A stretch of DNA of 64,000 nt, from NCBI GenBank assembly GCA_946965045.2, contig OX337228.1:5022001-5086000 (forward strand). The letters are read 5' to 3'. Positions 46,670 to 55,182 of this stretch are shown in pieces; position 1 is the first letter of the stretch, and each line of letters starts with the position of its first letter. The notes below the pieces were generated by a model. It had not been told where the DNA came from. It made no database searches and saw only the letters and a list, made by a program, of their open reading frames with translations. The translations under genes and the position numbers were made by a program. The stretch is from Epithemia pelagica. Taxonomy: Eukaryota > Bacillariophyta > Bacillariophyceae > Surirellales > Surirellaceae.

Positions 46670-47551
46670 CTAGGAGAATGTGTTCTGTCTACGCCGCATT
46701 TCTCGAGCTTGTTCTTTGGCTTGATCCGTAAATGGCAAATGTGGGATGGTTCGTTCCGTGACCTCAGCGTTAAACCGTCGAAGTATCACACTCCGTTGAA
46801 CGGCAAAAAGCCACATTATATCCAGAAGACGATCATCTCCTTGACTGAGTTGCCAAGCAGCCCAGAACACTGCTTCGGCGGACGACAAACAACCTGGACC
46901 CGAATTGTGCCAGCGCCAGTAATGGCTGTCAGACGGAGGATTGTCCAGGTGGACCATGGGCAGCGATAGACGATCCAGCAAGCGCGTGCAGTTCTTCCAC
47001 CGACAGTCTAGTACCACCAATCGTAAATTTTTGTGTTCTAAGCCGTTGATTGAAGATAGTGGGACCGATTTCTCTCCTGGAAATAAAGCATATGTTTCCA
47101 TAGGACTTCCTGCCTCGATGTGTTGTTCTTTGTAATTAGGAATGCCATCTTCCCCGTCTTGGTCCCATATTCTGACGACCGATTGACCATTTTGCGTTCG
47201 GATGTTTTTCAACAGAGTGGCAAGTTGTACCCCTGTGGAAGCGGCACGTCGATCATCGAGAATAATGTCCAGTTGAAAAGGCAATGCATCCCACTGGTGA
47301 TTCAGCGTTGGTGGCGGCCATTCCTTCTCCGGGATCAAAAGTCTACAACAGTCAAAGCAGTAAATGTGGCGCGAGGCGTTGCATCGTGGACAATTTTGAC
47401 GGGGCCATTCCGTCTCTCGGTAGAGAGCTTCAATTCGCTTCAAGTAATCCGTCAAAACATTCGGTCTTGTTGTCTCAGATAACAATGGAGAAGGTTCATC
47501 GTTGTTTTTTTCTCCAATGTTATGTGAACAATGAGTGGTGGACGATGACAT
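46670..47551 (-). CDS. DTWD1: DTW-domain tRNA-uridine aminocarboxypropyltransferase (DTWD1-like)
   Basis: Single exon, 293 aa from ATG 47551 (open frame extends upstream to a TTG only). Family members transfer the 3-amino-3-carboxypropyl group of S-adenosylmethionine to tRNA uridine (DTWD1: acp3U20 in humans). A Cys-rich segment NCPRCNASRHIYCFDCCRLL opens the domain, as in DTWD1, and YWRWHNSGPGCLSSAEAVFW matches the conserved W-R…LSTIEA block. The eponymous D-T/S-x-W is seen as LDCRWKNCTRLL, so the Thr/Ser is Cys. Length fits DTWD1 (about 300 aa). Confidence 0.8.
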   Translation of the reverse strand: MSSSTTHCSHNIGEKNNDEPSPLLSETTRPNVLTDYLKRIEALYRETEWPRQNCPRCNASRHIYCFDCCRLLIPEKEWPPPTLNHQWDALPFQLDIILDDRRAASTGVQLATLLKNIRTQNGQSVVRIWDQDGEDGIPNYKEQHIEAGSPMETYALFPGEKSVPLSSINGLEHKNLRLVVLDCRWKNCTRLLDRLSLPMVHLDNPPSDSHYWRWHNSGPGCLSSAEAVFWAAWQLSQGDDRLLDIMWLFAVQRSVILRRFNAEVTERTIPHLPFTDQAKEQAREMRRRQNTFS

Positions 47552-47812
47552 TGACAATTGACAGAGATAAATGTGTGGGGCGGAAAAAATGGCCGGCTTA
47601 CGGATATGCGGTCTGTGCGCTGTCTGTCTGTGTCTGGAACACCACCGATATTTGTATCTTAGGAACAAAAATCGTCTGTGGGCTAGGTGCTAGGTGGCGA
47701 AAGAACTGGTCGCGCGCCAGCAGTCCGGTAGAGAACATGACCGCGACCTGCAAGACTAAATAGAAATCGCATTCAATACACGACGGCTAAGTAATCAGCA
47801 AGGACACGTGTG

Positions 47813-48109
47813 AGTCACCGGCTAGGCCCCTTATTAACAAATTTGATAAAAGATGTATCCTTTTGTACCAAACGGATACAGGACCAAATCTGGGGTACAT
47901 TCGGCGAAGGATGAACTATGTACCCTTTTGAACGAACTGTACCCCCTTTGTCCCCAGTTGTACCCATGTATCCATTAGATACATTTTATACATATTTTGT
48001 ATCCGTCGGATACAAAAACCAGGACACGCAGGCTCGCTCGCTAGATTTTTCTCATTGTTAAATATTCCTACAATATTTACGATAGTGTTTTGCCGGCTTG
48101 ACGAGAAGC
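47813..48109. repeat. Direct repeat unit 1, palindrome-rich non-coding
   Basis: About 300 bp closely matched at 48132-48484. Contains GTATCC…GGATAC pairs: 47855-47879 (13-nt spacer) and an exact odd palindrome TGTATCCGTCGGATACA at 47999-48015, plus several TGTACCC words. No conserved ORF. Confidence 0.8.
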
Positions 48110-48131
48110 ATCCCAAAATATGAACCTGTCA

Positions 48132-48484
48132 GTCAACCGTTAGATCCTTATTTAACAAATATGATTAAATATGTATCCTTTTGTACCAAACGGATACAGG
48201 GGGTACATGCGGCGAAGGATGAACTATGTACCCTTTTGAACGAACTGTACCCCCTTTGTCCCTAGTTGTACCCATGTATCCATTGGATACATTTTATACA
48301 TTTTTTGTATCCGATGGATACAAAAACCACGACGCAGGCTCGCTCGCTAGATTTTTCTCCTTCTTAATTAGTCTTGTGGATGTTCGAATACATAAGCTTA
48401 GTCAAGATTACAATAACGTACATTAAACGGTTTCCCACAAAATTTACAATAGTGTTAGTGATTATGCCGGCGTGACGAGATGCG
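48132..48484. repeat. Direct repeat unit 2, palindrome-rich non-coding
   Basis: Second copy of 47813-48109. It lacks about 9 nt near 48200 and carries an extra ~60 nt around 48370-48430. The palindromes TGTATCCATTGGATACA and TGTATCCGATGGATACA keep their arms though loop bases differ from unit 1. Confidence 0.8.
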
Positions 48485-48597
48485 AAACCATTTTACCCAT
48501 CGGGATTGGGGCTGACCCGAAAAATGAACCTTGGCTTCAGATATCGGTGGTGTTCCTGGGTCTGGGTTTTGGCGCCTGATCCCAAGTCGTCTTCACC

Positions 48598-48969
48598 ATG
48601 GAACACGCTAGTGACCAGAAAAATACAGATGTTCAGAATACATACCTTGCCAACTATTCTGAGTTGCTTGTCCGAGCAACGCCTCCCATCACCGATCCCC
48701 GAGAACTCGAAACTATCCTTCACTTTAGCCTACGAGGGCTATGGGGAGAGTTGGAGACGCACAGCGTCTCTCTCAGTGTTCACAGAACGAATATTGGTGC
48801 GAAAGATCAGGCACAAAATACCAACGACAAAATCCAGGAACCGATTCTCAAAGTGGTTTGCCGTCAAGACTCTGCTGAAGCTGTCAGAGCAGCCCTAACA
48901 TGGACCACTTTACCACCCTACATGGAACGAATGCAGTACAGACTGGATGTTGTGTCAGTTGAGGATTAG
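48598..48969 (+). CDS. Rpp14/Pop5-family RNase P/MRP protein subunit (candidate)
   Basis: Single exon, 123 aa, ATG 48598 in a CACC-ATG context. Layout fits the Rpp14/Pop5 fold: a first strand (YSELLVRATPP), a helix (ELETILHFSLRGLWGELE), strands SVSLSVHRTN and EPILKVVCR, a helix (SAEAVRAALTWTTLPP) and a last strand (YRLDVVSVED). Such proteins belong to the RNA-containing RNase P and RNase MRP. Because PRORP handles tRNA 5' ends here, a role in RNase MRP (rRNA processing) is the more likely inference. Similarity is modest; the exact orthologue (Pop5 versus Rpp14) is unresolved. Confidence 0.6.
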   Translation: MEHASDQKNTDVQNTYLANYSELLVRATPPITDPRELETILHFSLRGLWGELETHSVSLSVHRTNIGAKDQAQNTNDKIQEPILKVVCRQDSAEAVRAALTWTTLPPYMERMQYRLDVVSVED

Positions 48970-49118
48970 TCCTTCATCAATTTAAGAAGCACACAAGATA
49001 ACCTATTTATCGGTTATGCGCAATCGAATTAAAGATAGCCTATGCTCTAGAGTCTGGATCGTTCCCTCCGGAACGACGCAAATTCAACGGATCGCATACA
49101 GGATGTCAAATCCAAGAT

Positions 49119-50660
49119 TCAGGAACTTGCCGAAGAATTTGACCGGAGTGACCGCCGTTGCTGACGAGATACTCGCGGAGAGCGCCGGAGCTGTCGTGGG
49201 GATGCGGAAGAAGTCTTCTTTCCCTGTTGGCTGAAATTCAAAGCGGTAGCATGATATTTGACGTGAGCTTGTGATGCTCGCATCAACTGCCATCGATGAG
49301 CCCTAGGTTTTTTTGTTGGGCGGACTTTGGTAAGTGTTAACTTGGGGTGAATTCGTTGTTCTTCTGGTGTCACGGTTTCGGTTTCAAAAGAAGATTCCGT
49401 TGTCGATCGACAACGGGGGCGACGGGATTTCGCATTTGTCGTCGAATTACTACATTCACCCGACTCTCGGATGTCTTCCTTGACAGATCTTTGGTCAGAT
49501 TCAGTGACTGCAATGTTAGCTGGTCTATCCTGATGTGGTTCAGTTTTCTGAGCAGCTTTGGATCTTCCGCTTGATGGCATTGTGTGGCTGTTACCACGTT
49601 GGCTATTCGAAAGCGGCTTTCCGTGCTTCATCTCCAGTCTTTCCAAGAGAACACCAAACCCAGTGAAACTCTTGCACGGACTGGGACCGTTTGGTGTATG
49701 TTCCTCTTGCTTCAACACGGGCATTGGCGCTGTTCCCATGTCGACAGAAGTAGTACCTGCAGGTAAATCGCTTGATACAAATTTCGTTGTTTGGGTTGCC
49801 GCATTTTGCTTTGGTCGACGAATAAGCAATTGATTCTCCGCCATTTGATCCTGCAAGTCCACTTTGGTTTGATGCAACGATTCCTCCAGGTCTCGAATTC
49901 GTGTCGTCTGAGCTCTCATTGCCTCTTCTGTTTGAGAGACAACAGAATCCAAGGATTCCGTCACCCTCTCGGATTGTTCAGGTGATTTCGATTGTTTTGA
50001 GTCATGTTGTGTTAGAAGCCTGGACAGACGAGTGCGAATTTGCTGGTGTGTGTTTTTGAGTTCAAGAATCTCTTGTTGTAGCACATTCTCCCTTTTCTCA
50101 AACTCCTCCTCTTTAGACTCCAATTGCTTTTGATACTTAGACTTCAACTCTTCCATTTGTTTGAAATGATCATTAAATAAAAGGCAAGGCTGGACTTCGC
50201 GCCCAATTCCCTCCGTATCAACCGAGCAAGGATTGGCCTGGCCGCCCACTTTCAAATCAAGGCGATGATGAAAATTTTCTTCAACTTCATCAGACATCGC
50301 ATCGCGTGACCCTTGCATTACTGTGTGAGCTGCGCCTGATTCTTCCATGCGTACTGTATCCGGTTCATCTCGAAGAAAAAATACAGGGTCCGCCGCAAAA
50401 AAGAATGATGGCGATTTTTTCTTAACAGACGACAGGCTGTGGGTTATCTTCCCTTCCGGTGGTATTTTGTTTGGCGGCGTCTTCAGTGGATCTTCAGTGC
50501 AACCAGTCTCGCTTCTATCATCAAAGAGCGAAATGTCCTTTCCAAACGGAATGAACGGAGCGGCGGCTCGTTGTTCGACCGCCCTTATTTCTTTCTCTGA
50601 TAGCCACTTTTTTCCGGCGATACCTCTCCGTTTCTTGGAAGATGGTATGATACGAGGCAT
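49119..50660 (-). CDS. Coiled-coil protein of unknown function
   Basis: Single exon, 513 aa, ATG 50660. The N-terminus is basic (MPRIIPSSKKRRG). A strongly predicted coiled coil runs at about 165-275 (…QMEELKSKYQKQLESKEEEF… and …RIRDLEESLHQTKVDLQDQ). The rest is Ser/Thr/Pro-rich and the last ~80 residues are very basic (…RQLRRSPRVSRQQRRSLRS…), which suggests nuclear or nucleic-acid association. I recognise no family. Long open frame, intact start and neighbour spacing argue it is real. Confidence 0.7.
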   Translation of the reverse strand: MPRIIPSSKKRRGIAGKKWLSEKEIRAVEQRAAAPFIPFGKDISLFDDRSETGCTEDPLKTPPNKIPPEGKITHSLSSVKKKSPSFFFAADPVFFLRDEPDTVRMEESGAAHTVMQGSRDAMSDEVEENFHHRLDLKVGGQANPCSVDTEGIGREVQPCLLFNDHFKQMEELKSKYQKQLESKEEEFEKRENVLQQEILELKNTHQQIRTRLSRLLTQHDSKQSKSPEQSERVTESLDSVVSQTEEAMRAQTTRIRDLEESLHQTKVDLQDQMAENQLLIRRPKQNAATQTTKFVSSDLPAGTTSVDMGTAPMPVLKQEEHTPNGPSPCKSFTGFGVLLERLEMKHGKPLSNSQRGNSHTMPSSGRSKAAQKTEPHQDRPANIAVTESDQRSVKEDIRESGECSNSTTNAKSRRPRCRSTTESSFETETVTPEEQRIHPKLTLTKVRPTKKPRAHRWQLMRASQAHVKYHATALNFSQQGKKTSSASPRQLRRSPRVSRQQRRSLRSNSSASS

Positions 50661-51125
50661 GTTGGTTAATTTGAATTGTGTATTTGAGAAGGATCAGATG
50701 GCAAGCTGAAGAATGAGACTGTCGACTGTCGAGATCTGTTCAATTCGATTGTAGCGAAAGTCCCTTGGATGCATTTCTTCGACCAGCGATACGCCATTTT
50801 CAGGGTGGTAGGCGCAGGGGCAATAGTAAAATGGGGAGGGACATCCTACAAGACTGTGATTGGCTCACAGTCACGAATCGGCCTCGCTGAGAGTGAGGAG
50901 TAGGCAAGCTAGAGATCCAACAGATGCAAGTCTAGAGGTTGACTAGTGCCAGGGAAAGGAGAGCGAGACAAATACTCCTACCTTTTATATTGACAACGCC
51001 AGGGACTCTGGAAAATGTAGTTACCGAGGTGGAATGTTCTTTAACAGCGTTAATTGGGACTGCATAAATTTCATATTTGTCGAAAATGCAGATGACAACG
51101 AGGCGACTTTTGTTGATGAATCTTC
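50661..51125. other. Intergenic region
   Basis: 465 bp with the upstream region of the coiled-coil gene and 3' flank of the DUF2061 gene. TACTCCTA-type motifs occur near 50897 and 50973. No gene seen. Confidence 0.4.
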
Positions 51126-51890
51126 TTACAGATTCCACTCCATCTGATACTCTTTACCCCACTCAACTACAGCCCAAACTCGTTCATAGAAAAACATGAG
51201 AGCAGTCTTAAAGACAGCATCAGTCGAGGCGATCTTTGATGCGACAGACAGATCCTTGGAAACAAACACGGCCATTGTCAATGTGTTGGCAATCGCAAAA
51301 AGACGCCAAATAAGAGCCTTCGCAAGAGATCTACCAGCATCGTCTGCTCCAGCTTTTCGTCCAGCTTGAGATCTGTTCATGAGACGTTCCCCAATGAACA
51401 TGGTCAACGCCTTGCTGAAGAAATCGGCTCCAACAACTTTCAAGGCCGTCGACAAGGAACCCGAAAAGCGAAGAGTTGTGGCAAAAGTTACAGATCCAGC
51501 AATAATCCTCCAGCAAAAGGCTTTCACCGCGCTTCGAACAGCCGTCTCTGTGAATGACGTTGGTACATCGGTGTGAACCAAATATTGAGCCTTTTGCGAC
51601 TTAAGGTCGTCCAAAGACTGCTCATACCTTTGAAGACGCTCTTTCGCCTTTTCACGTTCGCGCATCAAACTAGCTTCCTTTCTCTCCACTTGCTTCAACA
51701 GTTTTTCCTGGGGAGTTGCCCCATTATCACCATTGAGAAATGATCGAAAGGAAGTTGACGCGAACACTGGCCGAGGTTGTGACGGACGGAGAATCTTTGT
51801 CGGAATCAGGAACGGCGATGACGACGGCGCAAACGCCTGAACCACTACCGCCAACTGAAGAAGTGCCAAGGCTTTTGAAAAGGTGATCAT
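51126..51890 (-). CDS. Plastid-targeted tandem DUF2061 membrane protein
   Basis: I choose ATG 51890 (254 aa) since MITFSKALALLQLAVVVQAFAP is then a proper signal peptide ending in a QAFAP plastid motif; a longer frame starts at ATG 52058. After a transit-like region a coiled coil follows (QEKLLKQVERKEASLMRERE…). Then come two DUF2061 modules: SAVKAFCWRIIAGSVTFATT…FIGERLMN and LAKALIWRLFAIANTLTMAV…FFYERVW. Each predicts a pair of membrane helices. DUF2061 proteins are small bacterial membrane proteins of unknown role; a plastid two-module version suggests an inner-envelope or thylakoid protein. Confidence 0.78.
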   Translation of the reverse strand: MITFSKALALLQLAVVVQAFAPSSSPFLIPTKILRPSQPRPVFASTSFRSFLNGDNGATPQEKLLKQVERKEASLMREREKAKERLQRYEQSLDDLKSQKAQYLVHTDVPTSFTETAVRSAVKAFCWRIIAGSVTFATTLRFSGSLSTALKVVGADFFSKALTMFIGERLMNRSQAGRKAGADDAGRSLAKALIWRLFAIANTLTMAVFVSKDLSVASKIASTDAVFKTALMFFYERVWAVVEWGKEYQMEWNL

Positions 51891-52333
51891 GGCATTAAGT
51901 TTGCTTGACGAGAGACAGGGCTCTTTGGTTTCTCGGCAGATACGATAAGGTACCAATAGATGAACGGTTGTGAAAAGCAGGGACAGGGGGAAGTCCCAAG
52001 TATCAAATTCTGTGGTGGGAGATTTTTGGTTGGCCAGCGATTGTCCATTGTATGGCATACTTATACTAAAAGCTCCACAGTAAACATACTCACTTTTACT
52101 TTTGTCCCATCCGCACCACGCACCACCGATGAGCTCTACCGTACCTACCTAGGTAGGTAGATGGCTTCGATATTGGGAGTAGGAGCACTCCAGGTTACTC
52201 CTAGGAGTAGATGAGAAGATCTCTCATGAATCCAACTCCAACACAAAGAAAATAAAGAAGAGCAAGGCACCGCTGAGTCAAGATCTCTAGAGAGTGAGAG
52301 GTACTCTTGACTAGTGCAAAGTCATAGTCCAAT
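51891..52333. other. Intergenic region with CCTAGG-type repeats
   Basis: 443 bp. Contains TACCTAGGTAGGTAGGTAG near 52141-52160 and a palindromic ACTCCTAGGAGT at 52197-52208. No gene apart from the optional upstream extension of the DUF2061 frame. Confidence 0.4.
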
Positions 52334-52807
52334 CTATGTAACCACGTCTGTATAGCTTGCCCATGCTTTGTGAGATTCCCACAATTTGACGCAGAGAGAT
52401 CCGCAGAAGTTACAATCTGCTTGTTTCAGTCTTTCGCATAAGTCTCTGTGGATCTGCCGACAAAGAAATTCGGTCGTCGTCATCTCTCCGTTGGCAAAAA
52501 CCTCGTCAAGGTTCTTAAAATTATATTTTGCCAAAACTTCTGCCAACATTGAACCCGCTTTCCCAATATCAATCACCCAATTAGTCTTTTCTACAAGGTC
52601 TTCTGAACAAAATTCGACGTCACAGGTATAAGTTGCACCATGCATCCCTCCCGCAGGTCCAAACGCAGGATTGCCATGAAAACTGTGAGCCACCATGAAT
52701 GAATCTCTTATTCCAAGGGAAAACCCTTTACCAACTGCCGTGCATGGCAATAACAAATAAGCAACCATTGCCATGAATTTTGGAGAAAGGAAACATTTTG
52801 CTGGCAT
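52334..52807 (-). CDS. 6-pyruvoyl-tetrahydropterin synthase-like protein, degenerate active site, with signal peptide
   Basis: Single exon, 157 aa, ATG 52807. The fold signature of the PTPS/QueD family is visible: VAHSFHGNPAFG…MHGATYTCDVEF, WVIDIGKAGSMLAEVLAKYN, NLDEVF, TTTEFLCRQIHRDL and VKLWESHKAWASY. Canonical enzymes use Cys and HxH (HGHNY) plus an Asp-His pair; here HGATY replaces HGHNY, no Cys precedes it, and LDHKNL is YNFKNL. The same HSF…HGATY…NLD pattern occurs, from memory, in a bacterial subfamily, so the change is probably ancestral to that group and not decay. The N-terminus (MAMVAYLLLPCTAVG) looks like a signal peptide or anchor. Confidence 0.75.
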   Translation of the reverse strand: MPAKCFLSPKFMAMVAYLLLPCTAVGKGFSLGIRDSFMVAHSFHGNPAFGPAGGMHGATYTCDVEFCSEDLVEKTNWVIDIGKAGSMLAEVLAKYNFKNLDEVFANGEMTTTEFLCRQIHRDLCERLKQADCNFCGSLCVKLWESHKAWASYTDVVT

Positions 52808-54080
52808 CGTGAATCTTGACCTCTACATTCCAAGACGGATTATGCACCTTCACTCTTGACTCATTCCATGTCTAAAAAATGAATCAAAAGCGGTCGAACA
52901 AAAGATACAGGAGTAAGAAATCAACTCTAGGTACTACCTCTAGAGGAGTACGAGGTAAGGACTACCAATGCTTCGGAATTCGGAATAGACGGCCGTGGTA
53001 GCTACTCAAGTAGAGTTAGGCTGGTTGTGGACGTGGGACTGGGAGGTGAGTCACCATCCATCAATACAACTACCTCTAACCTTCGAGCTCGTAAAAGCAA
53101 TTCCCATGGGAATTCGTATTGTGGATTGTGGCAAAACGGTCACTGTCGAAGCAATGCTGATCAATTGCCCCTTGACGTGCCCGTATCTTCAATGGGAAGT
53201 TGAAATTAAAGTCACCGGTTATATCACCGTTATAAGTTTGTGAAAGTTCCCCCAACCCGAGACAGATCGTCCCCCATTCTTAAATCGCCGAAGGATTCGA
53301 GAGTTCGTACTCGTACAAGTACGAGTATGAGTATCCCGTATCCCCGGACACTGGACACTTTATACTGTACTCCACTTATCGGAGAGAGTGAATGGCGTTG
53401 TACGACGGTTAAGATTTAGCGCATTTCCTAGCATCTTCTTCCTTACTATAAGGTACTATGTATCTGGTAGCTTGTCTTGACCTCTACTAGTCGTTTGAGT
53501 ATTAGCTACTCCTACTACAACGGAGTAACCGCTAAGAAAAAGATGAGAATGAGACGCTGATAAGACCTTCCATTTTTAGTCTTGTATCCCCATATACTCG
53601 GAATAATATAGCTTTATTATTTGGTGTATCTGGAAACTCCATAATACTCGTATTATACCCCGTACGAGTATGGCGTACGAGTATGGCGCGTATCAGTTCT
53701 CCGCATGACTCTCTAACTAGGAGTAGAGTGTAGAGAGTACGAGTACGAGTACGAGCACGAGTACGAGTACGAGTGCTCGTATTGTAGTCGTACGGACTAC
53801 GTATTTACGTATTGTGTATTGTGAGAATCAGTGAGGACAAGACAATAGTAGGAAAGTAGGTAGTGTATTGGGTAAACGACACCGGCTATGGGCATAAATC
53901 GGAGCATTGTTACAGCATGTCTTGTGGCAAGCGGTGTTTAGGGCCTCAAGTTTTTTGTCCCTTTTGGTTTTCTTACTGCAACAGACCCACGTTATCACTA
54001 TCGATGTTCATCAAAGAGCTCCAAAACTCATCAAGAAGAGGTCCGTCTTACTAATAATCAAGAAGAAGTTATCCAGAACA
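52808..54080. other. 1.3-kb gene-free stretch rich in short repeats
   Basis: No ORF with recognisable coding character. Many tri- to hexanucleotide motifs based on GTACGAGT and TACTCCTA occur (53306, 53507, 53660-53690, 53718, 53737). Upstream region of the HSF gene at its right end. Confidence 0.5.
53737..53774. repeat. GTACGA hexanucleotide microsatellite
   Basis: Six units of GTACGA, one altered to GCACGA, plus GT. Related GTACGAGTA words lie nearby at about 53306-53330 and 53662-53690. Confidence 0.9.
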
Positions 54081-55009
54081 ATGCAAGACAGCAAGAACAA
54101 CAACAGAAGAAATGGCGGGGAGAATGAAGAAGAAGAGGACTCGAAGATTTTCCCGCAGAAGCTGATGGACATTCTCTCAGACGACAGCAATGCGGAAGCA
54201 ATCTGCTGGCTGCCTCATGGAAAAGCGTTCACTATCCGTAATCGAAGCCTTTTTGCAGAGAAAATAATGCCCAAGTTCTTTCCACGCAAAGCCAAGTACA
54301 GCAGCTTTACAAGGAAGCTGAACAGGTGGTAAGCATGGATGTTGTAGGTGAACAACTTCTGGTCGTGGTTTCACTCAGATGCTCACGTGTGCATGTCTCT
54401 CTCTGTAGGAACTTTGTTCGAGTGGCTAGCGGTCCTGAACTGGGAGCTTATTACCATGAGTTTTTTCTTCGTGACAAACCACAGCTTGCTGCCCAAATGT
54501 TCTGTAAAAATGCGCGAAGTAAACTGGCCATGGCCAACGAGTCAACAACACCTCAAGTTTCTCCGGAACAAACTTCTAGCTCCGTTCCTCCAACGACGAC
54601 GACTGCTGAGAAAGGCTCGGCAAATGAACCCCGAGTTCCAATGTTACCGAGCACTAGCTTCCCTCCTGCTGTATTGGCGGCGCTTCAAAAGGATGGTGAA
54701 GAAGAGGGAACAACAGGTTACAAGGCAACTTCAGCTCCTATCCTTGGACTATCAGGATTGGAACTCCTAGAACGTCAGTTCAGATTTCTGCAGCAGGAAC
54801 AGGCCCATGCTCAACGACTCTACCTTCAACAGCTGGCAGCAAAGCAACAGATGGTTGCCTGTCAACTCCAGAAACAGCAGCAGCTACAACAGCAACAACA
54901 TGTGCTGCCAGATCAACAATCTATCCTTCGCATGCGACAACTCATGGAACTTCGGGCACGCGAGCGAAAAGGGCAAGTTCCCAATAACGGGCGTGCGTCG
55001 GCGGCGTAG
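54081..55009 (+). CDS. HSF-type transcription factor
   Basis: Exons 54081-54328 and 54409-55009 (80-nt intron, GTAAGC…CTCTCTGTAG) give 282 aa. The intron splits the Trp codon of the HSF DNA-binding domain: SSFTRKLNRW then NFVRVASGPELGAYYHEFF. The domain covers about 22-125: FPQKLMDILSDDSNAEAICW, GKAFTIRNRSLFAEKIMPKFF. A Gln-rich coiled region (about 205-265) follows; no classic heat-shock-factor heptad repeat is evident. Diatoms carry many HSF genes with varied roles, so heat response should not be assumed. An open frame reaches upstream to 53907 but has no ATG before 54081. Confidence 0.92.
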
Positions 55010-55182
55010 TATGCATTCCATTATGCTGGGATATGTCTTGCGAAAACTTGTTAATGAATGTTTCATATTTATATATCCAATCTATGGGCCGCGGGAAAAC
55101 GCTGCCCTTTGCATGATTGCATGCATAGTCATAGGACTTTCTAGAGATTAAATTTGAGGGCTGCTAGTACTTCTTTCAATAA

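Noticed and set aside
47916-48426. Short ORFs within the palindrome-rich repeats
   Set aside because: They arise on opposite strands in the two units and are not kept as coding sequence; repeat composition explains them.
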